From an uncultured bacterium (GTDB lineage: Bacteria; Bacteroidota; Bacteroidia; Bacteroidales; Bacteroidaceae): 41,164 bases of DNA. Shown piece after piece: positions 33,657-41,164 of the stretch; position 1 is the first letter of the stretch; the number at the start of each line of letters is the position of its first letter. The notes below the pieces were generated by a model. It had not been told where the DNA came from. It saw only the letters and a list, made by a program, of their open reading frames with translations, and did not search any database. Location: assembly GCA_905214795.1 (NCBI GenBank), contig CAJMNM010000029.1:1-41164 (forward strand). Direction: 5' to 3'. The translations under genes and the position numbers were made by a program.

Positions 33657-35138
33657 TTAGTTGATTTCTATGACGTCAAATGAGACCGTCTTGAAGTTTG
33701 GCATGCAACGTCCTATTTCTGCTCCGACAAAGGTTGGGTCGCATATGATGTATTTTTCACCGTTAACCTGTACATAGTCTCCTTTTACTGTACTGTTGAA
33801 GCGGACCGCAGTTGCCAGATGACCGGGAAAATAAAGTAGAACAACGTCCAAATGGAGCATTTGTTTGATTAAATAGCTAAACAGTATGGAACGGTCTTCG
33901 CAGTCAGAATAAGGATAATAAATGACTTCTTCTTTGAAGAATGGTTTTTCAAATCCGAATTGTTCGTTGTCTGTTTTATATTCAAACCCAGTCTGAACCC
34001 AGTTCAGAAGTATATTGGCAGCTTCTGTCTCTGTTTTATTTTGGATGGCTTTTTGGAGTTGAGGTATAAGTTCGCGGTAACATGGAGTTTCCAAGGCTTG
34101 TCTGGCATAGATGTTCCATGGCTTTCCGGAGAATGTAGGCATCTTTGTATAATAATTTATAAGATTCTTGTTGACCTTAACCGAGGCTGTGGCTGAAGGG
34201 TATCTTGCAGATGTGATTTGTTTGCTATTTGTCGGGACGTAGGATAAACGCATCTCTGTAGGATTGTCAAAATCAATTGGACAAACAGCATCTTTCATAT
34301 TATTTCTATATGTATTTACCTGTTCGCCTTTATAACTTAAATCCCAAATATAGTAAGGTTTGTTATTATCTAATTTAAGGTAATAATAACGGGAGATATC
34401 TTCTGTAGTAGTGGTCATAAGATATAACCTGTTTTTATAACAACACATGCGTGCGTCATATCCGAATTGAGTCAGTAGATAGGTTTGCAGAACAATGGCC
34501 TCATTACTTTTTCCTAAGAGCTTTTCGGAGATAGTTTGGCATAGTAACAGCGTAGCCCATCCGTTTAAATGCATGTCTTGATAGATTCGTGCACAATCTC
34601 TGAACAGATTATCATATTTTGAATCTGATAATTGGTTGAAAATTCGTGAGATTTCTTTTTCACTTGTTCCTTTAAGAGAAAATTTAAGCTGATTATCCAA
34701 CTCAACATAACAAGGTGTTCCAAGAAATATTATCCGTGTTTTGGTATTTATGGGTTCTTTTTTTTGTATAGGGGGCAGTTTTACAGGATTGTCATGAATT
34801 GGGGCCGGTTCTGCGGGAATGATGTCTTTAATTGGAATCTCTGCAATATCAAAATCCGGTGTAGGAGTATCTGGAGCTACAATAGGATTAATTGGTTTTG
34901 GGAGGATTTTAGTTGCTTTACCCTTAAATACCTGCATGGTTTCCCATTTGTTTGCTATATATTTTGCAAACTCTAGATTTTTCTTTTGACGGTATTCGTT
35001 GAACTTTCTTTGTTTTTCTGTCTGATAATTTTTAAAAGCCTGTTCTTTTTGTTTTTTATATTCTTCAAATGTATTTTGTGCGTATAAATATGACTGGACA
35101 GAAAATATCAGAAATATAAAATAATATATCCGTTTCAT
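33657..35138 (-). CDS. Exported transglutaminase-like (papain-fold) protein
   Basis: A 493-residue protein with a signal peptide (cleavage near YAQ). Residues about 24-70 are rich in K, Q, E and Y (EEYKKQKEQAFKNYQTEKQR), likely helical; residues 78-130 are proline-rich, probably a linker. The C-terminal part has a Cys-His-Asp arrangement of the transglutaminase-like superfamily: C413 in YSDCEDRS, H440 in PGHLATAV and D467 in CDPTF. An earlier stretch around 200-235 (AIVLQTYLLTQFGYDARM) resembles the helix of a second, degenerate copy. It may be a peptidase or amidase acting on envelope proteins. A terminator separates it from the LamG gene upstream. Confidence 0.75.
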   Translation of the reverse strand: MKRIYYFIFLIFSVQSYLYAQNTFEEYKKQKEQAFKNYQTEKQRKFNEYRQKKNLEFAKYIANKWETMQVFKGKATKILPKPINPIVAPDTPTPDFDIAEIPIKDIIPAEPAPIHDNPVKLPPIQKKEPINTKTRIIFLGTPCYVELDNQLKFSLKGTSEKEISRIFNQLSDSKYDNLFRDCARIYQDMHLNGWATLLLCQTISEKLLGKSNEAIVLQTYLLTQFGYDARMCCYKNRLYLMTTTTEDISRYYYLKLDNNKPYYIWDLSYKGEQVNTYRNNMKDAVCPIDFDNPTEMRLSYVPTNSKQITSARYPSATASVKVNKNLINYYTKMPTFSGKPWNIYARQALETPCYRELIPQLQKAIQNKTETEAANILLNWVQTGFEYKTDNEQFGFEKPFFKEEVIYYPYSDCEDRSILFSYLIKQMLHLDVVLLYFPGHLATAVRFNSTVKGDYVQVNGEKYIICDPTFVGAEIGRCMPNFKTVSFDVIEIN

Positions 35139-35153
35139 GGCTGTTTATGATTT

Positions 35154-35209
35154 AAAAAATATGTGTAAAACAGATTTTGATATAATGTTTATAATTCTGT
35201 TTTACACAT
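35154..35209 (-). terminator. Terminator-like hairpin between the LamG and transglutaminase-like genes
   Basis: ATGTGTAAAACAGA (35161-35174) is perfectly complementary to TCTGTTTTACACAT (35196-35209), with a 21-nt loop. On the minus strand the stem is followed by a run of six T (35154-35159). It should stop or attenuate transcription from the upstream five-gene unit. Confidence 0.7.
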
Positions 35210-35224
35210 GTTAAGTTCGGAGGA

Positions 35225-35968
35225 TTATTGACGTTCTGTGTCGTAAATCATTTTGACTTCTTCAGGGGAGATACATCTGTTGTATATTCTGAAGTTGTCA
35301 AGCTTGAAACTGTTGGTATTTTCAGAAGAACTGCCTATTTGCAGCTTGATAAGGGCTGGAACGTTTGTTCTTGCAACTTTAGAATTGTCAACAAGGTTTC
35401 CGTCAATATATAATTTCAAATCTTTGGTCGGCGCATTCAGGCATAAGGTAATCAAGTGCCAGCTTCCTTGTTGAATATCACTATAATTGTAGTTAGAAAA
35501 TATATTGATATCACTGCTGTAAATACCAGTCTTAAATTGAAAATTTCTTTCTAATAAGGCACTTAAAGCTAATTCTGCATCTTTTTGACTTGAATTGAAT
35601 GATTTCGTAATTTCTCCGGAGGTGAAATCTTTAATCCATAAAGACATTGAATAACTTATACTGTCTCCCAATGGATTATATGGGATATTGATAAGGTTTT
35701 CTTTGAATCCGTTCAGAAAAACAGCTTGACCTTTTTGATTGGGAGTTTCTGTGGTAAATTCAGGAGCATTTTGTAATGTTCCGTTGAATCCGTTTGTTGT
35801 CAGATCTTTTGCTGTACCATCATCAAAATTGTAATATAAGACTAGTCCTCTGTTGATATCAGGTTTAGATGTATTGTTTTCTTCTTCTGTATCACAACTG
35901 TAGAGTGCAAATATCGCAATCAGCGACATACAGATAATTTTAATACATTTGTTTTGGAATGGTTTCAT
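35225..35968 (-). CDS. LamG-like surface lipoprotein
   Basis: A 247-residue lipoprotein: lipobox ALYSC, then acidic DTEEEN, a signature of surface export in Bacteroidetes. The rest is one concanavalin A-like/LamG domain (about 40-245), with LVLYYNFDDGTAKDLT at its start, SYSMSLWIKDFTSG, WHLITLCLNAPTKDLKLYIDGNLVD, and the closing LDNFRIYNRCISPEEVKMIYD. It may bind glycan or protein ligands. It is paralogous to the LamG domain of the protein encoded just upstream (5 nt gap). Confidence 0.82.
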   Translation of the reverse strand: MKPFQNKCIKIICMSLIAIFALYSCDTEEENNTSKPDINRGLVLYYNFDDGTAKDLTTNGFNGTLQNAPEFTTETPNQKGQAVFLNGFKENLINIPYNPLGDSISYSMSLWIKDFTSGEITKSFNSSQKDAELALSALLERNFQFKTGIYSSDINIFSNYNYSDIQQGSWHLITLCLNAPTKDLKLYIDGNLVDNSKVARTNVPALIKLQIGSSSENTNSFKLDNFRIYNRCISPEEVKMIYDTERQ

Positions 35969-35973
35969 AGTTT

Positions 35974-37533
35974 TTATTTTTCTGAGTTATATATTTCAAG
36001 AATTTCGTCAGCAGTGAGGTCCATAGCATAGAAACGCACATTGTCTAGTTTTAAAGAAGAGGTCCCGCCAAATTGGAGGTTGATTCCATCTGTTTCTATA
36101 TAGTATGATGCTCCGGTGTCAACCTTCATACCATCAATGTAAAGGTCTGCATTTTTGTTATTTCTAAGTACAAGAGTTATCATATGCCAGTAACCATCTT
36201 GTATGGCTTTGTATTTGTAAGAGAAGTTAATGGAATGGCTCTCATAATATCCAACTCTGAAATTAAATGTTCCATCTTCTTGAGCAAATAATGAAGGTCC
36301 TGTAATATTAGAAGATGCGTTTGTACTGGAGAAAATAGTGCCACTGCCAAAATCTTTAATCCATAAATTAACGGAATAAGCAGTTCTTCCATTAAAAATC
36401 TTATATGGAATATTGGCATATTGTTCCTTAATACTGTTTAGAGAAATGGCCTTTCCATTTCCGTTAGGAGTATCTTCTATAAATGATGGATTGTTATATA
36501 ACTGGCCGTGCATTTCATTTTCAAATGAATCGAACATGTTTTCATTATCAAAAGTATAATAAGCCAGTAGATTGGATTTAACGGCAATATCACCATTTCC
36601 GGATGTGTTGCCTCCTTCTTCTGATTTTAAAGTTCCTATGACTTGTACGGATACAGAACCACCGGCTACATTGATATTAATGAAGGATTGTAAGTCATCT
36701 TGCATTTTGTTCCTGTCGATCTTGACTGTAACTTGTGTGGATTTTCCTACGGCTGTAGTTCCGACTGTTGGAGACACTTGTATGCAGGCTTCAGACGGTT
36801 GACTGATATTCCAGCTAAGATCGCCGGCTGTTCCAACATTTTTAATGGTGAATTGTAATTCTTTGTAATCAGTACCGAAATCTAATACAGAAGGAGTGAC
36901 AGATATTTTTTGAGAAACTTCTTCTGAATTAATGCTGATATTTACCGGATAAGAATCATTTCCGATATTGACTAAAAGTTGGCATGTAGCATCTGTTGTT
37001 AAAAGGTCGCGATTAACATTTACAGAAATTGTTTGTGTGCCTTTTGCTGAAATATAACCGGTAGAAGGAGATACAGTAATGTAATTCGGATAGTTTGTTA
37101 TACTATACTGCATAGAACTGTTTCCTTTATTTTTAATGGAAAAAGTCAGACGGTTTGTTTGTGGACCAAAGCTGAGCATCTGAGGAGTGATTTCAACATC
37201 CTGTCCGGCTGGAGAAAGTTGAAAATCTAAATTTACATTCTCTCCGGCATACAAGGTCGCTTGTTTGGTTGTTGTCTGATAGCCGTTGGCAGACACTTGA
37301 AGGGTGTAGGTTCCGGGTTCAATGTCTGTGAACTCATAGCGTCCGTCACTACCTGTTGTTTTGGTGATGCCTTTTGTACTTATTGTTACAGTTGCGCCGG
37401 CAATAGGTGAGTTGGCATTAACATAATCTGTTACATAACCGCTTATGTTAGCTGTCAGAACGGCTTCATCCTCAGAGCAACTGAATAATAAGAGCAGGCT
37501 CAAGGAAAAAATAAATGAAATGATTTTTTTCAT
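35974..37533 (-). CDS. Multidomain surface lipoprotein (carboxypeptidase-regulatory-like, BACON-like, LamG)
   Basis: A 519-residue lipoprotein begun at MKKIISF (ATG 37531-37533), 10 nt after the stop of the previous gene. Lipobox LLLFSC is followed by SEDEA. Domains by eye: a carboxypeptidase-regulatory-like beta sandwich (about 30-110, with GYVTDYVNANSPIAGATVTI and DGRYEFTDIEPGTYTLQV), two BACON/Ig-like repeats (about 115-205 and 210-300, each opening with TPQMLSFG or TPSVLDFG), and a C-terminal LamG domain (about 320-519). It is likely a surface-exposed binding protein. No catalytic motif is visible. Confidence 0.82.
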   Translation of the reverse strand: MKKIISFIFSLSLLLLFSCSEDEAVLTANISGYVTDYVNANSPIAGATVTISTKGITKTTGSDGRYEFTDIEPGTYTLQVSANGYQTTTKQATLYAGENVNLDFQLSPAGQDVEITPQMLSFGPQTNRLTFSIKNKGNSSMQYSITNYPNYITVSPSTGYISAKGTQTISVNVNRDLLTTDATCQLLVNIGNDSYPVNISINSEEVSQKISVTPSVLDFGTDYKELQFTIKNVGTAGDLSWNISQPSEACIQVSPTVGTTAVGKSTQVTVKIDRNKMQDDLQSFININVAGGSVSVQVIGTLKSEEGGNTSGNGDIAVKSNLLAYYTFDNENMFDSFENEMHGQLYNNPSFIEDTPNGNGKAISLNSIKEQYANIPYKIFNGRTAYSVNLWIKDFGSGTIFSSTNASSNITGPSLFAQEDGTFNFRVGYYESHSINFSYKYKAIQDGYWHMITLVLRNNKNADLYIDGMKVDTGASYYIETDGINLQFGGTSSLKLDNVRFYAMDLTADEILEIYNSEK

Positions 37534-37543
37534 GTTTTTATAA

Positions 37544-38842
37544 TTAAAAATATAATACATAGTTTCGTAAATAATTGATGAAAGCCCAGAAAGCCATTAA
37601 AAAAGCAATTAAAAGAAGAGCAACAAAGCCAATGAATAATGTAATCCAATGCTCTGAATGGTCGTCTTCATATGATTTGCTTCCATCTGCATGAGTATAG
37701 ATGGTTCGTACTGTTTTGGCTCCGGCTATCATGGCGAAGATTCCGGCTATCATGCTGTTGTGAATGTTTGATCCGCCTCGTTTAGCTCTTTTTTCTATTA
37801 AAAAGGTTGGGGTACGGCTTGCCAAAATATAAGCATATGTAGATAGTAGTATGGCAAAACCAAGGCCGCCACCAAATAAAAAGATACTAATGATACCAAC
37901 AATTCCTCCTAACCATATTAGTGGCTTGGAACCGTAAAAGTAACGTTTTTCGTTCGAGTTTATAATATCAGTCAGTTCATTCAGACGTGTGATTACATCA
38001 GAGTCGGTTGGTTGTTGTGCAATGACTTGATTGATATATTGTACAGAAAGTTTTATTTGTTTCATTTTTGTTGGCTTGCGAAATTCATTGCCTTCTTCAT
38101 CTTGTTCTACAACAGTCCAGCACTCAAAAGCCTTTTCTAATAGACCAAAAGCTTCTGCAGCCTCTTCTTCTGTCATTTCTGTTGGTTTTCCTTCTGCATC
38201 TCTTGCTGCTTTCATTTGTTCTGACGTAAATTGCATTTTGTAACGCGCCCCTCTTATCCATAGATAAATCATGTGTGCAAATATTGCGACATAACAAATG
38301 GAGAGTAGAATGCTGATAATGATTTCAGATACTGTCATACTGTTTTTATTCTGTGACTTCTGATTGACGACAGTATGACCGTCTATAGTAAAAATGACAT
38401 TCTCAAAAAGAGCGTCGCTACCGTTATTTTCTGTAACGTTGAATTCAATTTGGCCATTATTCAACGTGGCGGTACATTTTCCATTTCCTTCATCAATCTC
38501 AGGACGTCCACCGGTAAAAGTAAACTCTATCTCGTTGTTTGTTTGCCTGACAAGTGACAGTTCATATGTAGAGAGTAGACTTTCATTGCCGTTTGGATTA
38601 ATGACAAATACAGATATAAAACCATTGCAAAGCGAATCCGGCTGATGAGGGTTTAATGATTCTTTTGAATCAATGTTTAAAATGGCGGTCAGTCTGGCAT
38701 CGCCTTCCGGCGTTTTGCCATTCCATTCGCCATTCCAAGAATTTGAAACAACTTCTCCAAATGCTGATATTGTATTAATTATCAACATTACACTAAAACA
38801 TATTTTTAAAAGGATATCTGTTTGAATGTATTTGTTTTTCAT
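37544..38842 (-). CDS. Multi-pass inner-membrane protein with exported N-terminal domain
   Basis: A 432-residue protein I cannot place in a family. An N-terminal hydrophobic segment (about 12-29) acts as signal or anchor. Residues 30-165 are a beta-rich domain (NSWNGEWNGKTPEGDARLTA onward). Membrane helices follow at about 172-197, 306-325, 327-342 and 399-424. Between them lies a charged cytoplasmic loop (about 198-300) with EEEAAEAFGLLEKAFECW and a predicted helical pair. The gene sits in the middle of the envelope cluster, 3 nt after the preceding gene. Confidence 0.65.
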   Translation of the reverse strand: MKNKYIQTDILLKICFSVMLIINTISAFGEVVSNSWNGEWNGKTPEGDARLTAILNIDSKESLNPHQPDSLCNGFISVFVINPNGNESLLSTYELSLVRQTNNEIEFTFTGGRPEIDEGNGKCTATLNNGQIEFNVTENNGSDALFENVIFTIDGHTVVNQKSQNKNSMTVSEIIISILLSICYVAIFAHMIYLWIRGARYKMQFTSEQMKAARDAEGKPTEMTEEEAAEAFGLLEKAFECWTVVEQDEEGNEFRKPTKMKQIKLSVQYINQVIAQQPTDSDVITRLNELTDIINSNEKRYFYGSKPLIWLGGIVGIISIFLFGGGLGFAILLSTYAYILASRTPTFLIEKRAKRGGSNIHNSMIAGIFAMIAGAKTVRTIYTHADGSKSYEDDHSEHWITLFIGFVALLLIAFLMAFWAFINYLRNYVLYF

Positions 38843-38845
38843 AGC

Positions 38846-39715
38846 TTAAAAATTATAAGTTAAATTAATTCCTGCACTTGATTTGTTCATATTATCAAGT
38901 ATGAAAAAAGGTTTATAACTAAATGTTGCTTTGCCGGATTGCTTGATTTTAACTCTTCTGGCTCCACTGCTGATAGCTGCGTCAATAAGATTGTAAATAT
39001 AGATTGCTCCTGCCATTCCGATACAAAGATTTCGTCCAATAGCCCAATTATTTGCTTTGGTATTGTATGTCTTTGCAAAGCGTGGTTGTTCTTTGACTTT
39101 ATTTTTGTAATCAGCTCTTTGGCTTTCACAAAGGATAATACCTGCTGCACAAAGTATTTCAGAACCTAATATACATCCTCCTTTCAGGTAGCTACCTTTG
39201 TACATTTGTCCTGCTCCGGGAATCAATGAAAAAATAGCTGGTGTAAAACCGTATTTGTCGGTGAGATATACATTGTCGAAAACAGGGTTATTGCAGATAG
39301 CAACCATAAAGAGGGTATGTAGTTTGATTTGTCCGTTTGAGGATTTTTCTGCAAATTCGTCAATTTTCTGTCCTTGAACCTGATAATTCTCACCGGAAAT
39401 TTTTACGTTGATGTCTATTTGTTCTTTTATAGTCTCATTGAAATTGCCGTTGACTGTTGTTTGGTCTACATGAGTCAGTTTCCCGGATTCAACATTTACA
39501 TTAATGGCATTGGTTAATTGGTGGTCTTGAGCTAATAATCGAAGTGCGTCTATTCTTGCGCTGTTCAGGTCATTTCCGGTAGAAATGATTTCTACGAATT
39601 TATAAGTCTTATTGAGTTCTAATGGAGTGTTATTTACCCATTTGGGCTTCTGCGCAGAAGTCCAAATGAAAGTAAATAATACATATACAAAAAAAATAAT
39701 ACGTTTAGAAACCAT
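38846..39715 (-). CDS. LPP20-like/DUF5683-like envelope protein
   Basis: A 289-residue protein with a signal peptide (through WTSAQ). The first half (about 25-145) resembles the LPP20 fold: a predicted strand YKFVEIISTG followed by the helix LNSARIDALRLLAQDHQLTNAI. The second half has GFTPAIFSLIPGAGQMYKGSYLKGG, a motif typical of DUF5683/TM2-like small membrane domains, with two or three membrane helices. It lies 6 nt after the LPP20-like lipoprotein gene and 3 nt before the membrane-protein gene, so all three are likely made together. Confidence 0.68.
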   Translation of the reverse strand: MVSKRIIFFVYVLFTFIWTSAQKPKWVNNTPLELNKTYKFVEIISTGNDLNSARIDALRLLAQDHQLTNAINVNVESGKLTHVDQTTVNGNFNETIKEQIDINVKISGENYQVQGQKIDEFAEKSSNGQIKLHTLFMVAICNNPVFDNVYLTDKYGFTPAIFSLIPGAGQMYKGSYLKGGCILGSEILCAAGIILCESQRADYKNKVKEQPRFAKTYNTKANNWAIGRNLCIGMAGAIYIYNLIDAAISSGARRVKIKQSGKATFSYKPFFILDNMNKSSAGINLTYNF

Positions 39716-39721
39716 GGAAGA

Positions 39722-40375
39722 TTAATTGTTGTTATCCTTGTTTGTTTGTAACTTTAGTTCTATTTCTTTCTTAAAGGCATCTATTTCTTTCTGAATTTTT
39801 GAACGATCTTTATCTGAAACCTGTTGTATAATTTGTTCTGTAGTGTTTTTGGCAATGTCAGAAACTTCACCCATATATTCAAGACAAATAAAAATGGTAT
39901 AAATCTTATTTTTACTATTATAATATTTATTTTTCTTAACTACATGGGTATTTCTTATAATGTTCTGAGAAACTATATCAACCATTGCTCTTTGCTTAGA
40001 CCCCCCGTCTGTAACTTGATTGCCACTTTCATTGTTTCCAGAGTATAAATCATAATCTATTCCAGCACGATCAAATGCAGATTTTATGGCCGCATCAATA
40101 CTTTCTGAGAATGCACGTCTGGCATCAGCTTCAGCTGCTTGTTGTGCAACATTTTCACTCCAACTTCTTCCACTGCCAGCTGCCCGCTTTCCTGGAGCTG
40201 CAAGTGCGTATTCTTCAGCTGGTGTTTTTTTAACTTCATCTCCGTAAGGGTTATCATTGTTGTTTGTTGTTTGTGGGTTGTTGTAATAGTTATTAGGTAT
40301 TTGTTTTGAACCACCACATGAACACAATATTAGGCTAATAAAGCTTGCGGTAATAATTAAACTTTTTCTTTTCAT
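39722..40375 (-). CDS. LPP20-family-like lipoprotein
   Basis: A 217-residue lipoprotein: MKRKSLIITASFISLILCSC signal with lipobox Cys 20, then an Asn-rich linker (about 27-45). The core (about 55-175) contains SWSENVAQQAAEADARRAFS, the Ala/Arg-rich helix common to LPP20-like proteins, and later IYTIFICLEYMG. A charged C-terminal helix (about 180-217) ends the protein. It is the first gene of a five-gene unit driven by the promoter at 40541-40572. Confidence 0.72.
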   Translation of the reverse strand: MKRKSLIITASFISLILCSCGGSKQIPNNYYNNPQTTNNNDNPYGDEVKKTPAEEYALAAPGKRAAGSGRSWSENVAQQAAEADARRAFSESIDAAIKSAFDRAGIDYDLYSGNNESGNQVTDGGSKQRAMVDIVSQNIIRNTHVVKKNKYYNSKNKIYTIFICLEYMGEVSDIAKNTTEQIIQQVSDKDRSKIQKEIDAFKKEIELKLQTNKDNNN

Positions 40376-40520
40376 AATTTTTGAATTCTTAGTTAAACAA
40401 AATATTATTATTGAGTATTATTCATAAATATATGTTGTATGTGTTTATATATTATACTTGTGGGCATTTTTCAGTTTTAATATTTATATTATGTAAAAAT
40501 GACTAAGAGCAAGTATATGT

Positions 40521-40528
40521 TATATTTG
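40521..40528 (+). promoter_or_regulatory. -7 box for the right-end XRE gene
   Basis: TATATTTG matches TAnnTTTG, 131 nt before the start at 40660. It lies 12 bp from the opposing box of the envelope operon, so the two transcripts could compete. No TTTG at -33 is seen. Confidence 0.35.
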
Positions 40529-40540
40529 TTTAATCTTTTG

Positions 40541-40572
40541 CAAAAGTATCAAAATATAACTGATAAATCAAA
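40541..40572 (-). promoter_or_regulatory. Promoter of the envelope five-gene operon
   Basis: On the minus strand TTTG (40569-40572), a 20-nt spacer and TACTTTTG (40541-40548) form a full consensus match. Transcription would start near 40534, giving a leader of about 160 nt. Confidence 0.65.
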
Positions 40573-40659
40573 TATTTTTTGATGTTTTTCTTGCTAAAAA
40601 TAAGATAAAATAGGATTTATATAATTATAATCATAAAAAAAAGGCCTATTTTTACTTTC

Positions 40660-41007
40660 ATGGAGAAGTGCAATATTTATATTGGAGAGATAATTGCCCG
40701 CGTAATGGCTGAGAAAAAAGTCAGTAAGGCAGAAATGGCGAGAAGACTGGAAGTTAGGCCTCAAAGTATAGATTATATGTTAGGCCGTAAAAGTATAGAT
40801 ACTGATACCTTATATCATGTTTCACAAGCTTTAGATTATGATTTTGCTTTATTGTATTCAATAAAAAAAGGACAGATAAATTTGGATAGTGATATTGTTG
40901 AGAAAGAAAAGATAAAAAAGGCAAAGGTTGTAGTAGAATTGGAATTGGAAAAGGAAGATATAATGCGTTTAAATCTTAAAAAAAAGATTGCATTATTGTT
41001 TGAGTGA
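40660..41007 (+). CDS. XRE-family helix-turn-helix protein
   Basis: A 115-residue DNA-binding protein. The HTH_3 domain covers about residues 7-65 (IGEIIARVMAEKKVSKAEMARRLEVRPQSIDYMLGRKSIDTDTLYHVSQAL). The C-terminal ~45 residues are highly charged with a VVVELELEKEDIMRL strand, perhaps for dimerisation. It is divergent from the envelope operon and could regulate it, since the two predicted promoters overlap. Confidence 0.8.
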   Translation: MEKCNIYIGEIIARVMAEKKVSKAEMARRLEVRPQSIDYMLGRKSIDTDTLYHVSQALDYDFALLYSIKKGQINLDSDIVEKEKIKKAKVVVELELEKEDIMRLNLKKKIALLFE

Positions 41008-41062
41008 ATTATGTATTTTTTAATGACAGAAATCGATTTGAGTCATTAGTAGTAATCATATA

Positions 41063-41110
41063 TAAATAAAGCTATCCTGTATTCGTTATAGAATAGGATA
41101 GCTTTATTTA
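41063..41110. terminator. Bidirectional terminator between the XRE gene and tRNA-Gly
   Basis: TAAATAAAGCTATCC (41063-41077) is perfectly complementary to GGATAGCTTTATTTA (41096-41110). It lies 3 nt beyond the tRNA 3' end and 55 nt after the XRE stop, so it can serve both. Confidence 0.8.
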
Positions 41111-41113
41111 TAG

Positions 41114-41164
41114 AGCGGAAAACGGGGCTCAAACCCGCGACCCCCAGCTTGGAAGGCTAGTGCT
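41114..41164 (-). tRNA. tRNA-Gly(TCC), 3' portion; 5' part beyond the window
   Basis: Read on the minus strand: anticodon stem CTAGC/GCTGG, loop CTTCCAA with anticodon TCC (41151-41153), variable loop, T arm GCGGG-TTTGAGC-CCCGT, 3' acceptor TTTCCGC (41115-41121) and discriminator T at 41114. CCA is not encoded. The acceptor implies a 5' end GCGGAAA just outside the window. Confidence 0.92.

Overview
The window looks like chromosome of a member of the Bacteroidales (Bacteroides-like). Supporting signs are: many starts preceded by the Bacteroides-type -7 box TAnnTTTG, often with TTTG 19-20 nt upstream; a fused MurF-alanine racemase; a GSCFA-domain protein; lipoproteins with acidic residues right after the lipobox Cys; BACON-like and LamG modules; and a lack of strong Shine-Dalgarno sequences at most genes. 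I cannot give a species.

Layout. 1-640: a possible IS end, then a small nitroreductase. 640-6150: an accessory stretch with a 122-nt foldable inverted repeat, an XRE regulator with a set of palindromic operators, an AlbA_2/Schlafen-like putative ATP-binding protein, a broken small gene, a large protein ending in a DEDDh exonuclease, and an unknown coiled-coil protein. 6150-6950: non-coding, with the first copy of a ~0.5 kb element rich in CTTCAC and TACGGTTACG words. 6951-12068: a tripartite efflux operon (TolC, HlyD, 14-TM MFS) with a divergent AraC regulator. 12263-15868: superoxide dismutase, an SF1 helicase and an EamA transporter. 15999-17905: an ABC-type ATPase plus DUF4435 pair that resembles the PARIS defence architecture. 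17935-24757: housekeeping genes trkA and dxs, then divergently GSCFA and murF-alr. 24958-29730: a kinase-like sensor whose H-box has lost its His, then a zinc/cadmium-type P1B-ATPase, a Fur-family repressor and a DUF1847 protein. 29793-31348: a small lipoprotein, the second copy of the ~0.5 kb element, and three tandem promoter-like 85-bp repeats. 31349-33036: alcohol dehydrogenase and flavin reductase. 33131-40375: a rhodanese and an AT-rich run of six genes on the minus strand encoding exported or membrane proteins. 40660-end: an XRE regulator, a bidirectional terminator and the 3' part of tRNA-Gly(TCC).

How the genes fit together. The efflux, metal-export and dehydrogenase/flavin reductase modules are ordinary stress and redox functions with local regulators. 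The parts I cannot explain by standard annotation are the two-copy non-coding element (6327-6820 and 30345-30915), the tandem promoter repeats with a compensated hairpin (31110-31311), the XRE/AlbA_2/exonuclease cassette, the PARIS-like pair in a housekeeping setting, and the envelope cluster. All calls come from reading the sequence. No database search or folding program was run, so family names rest on recognised motifs.
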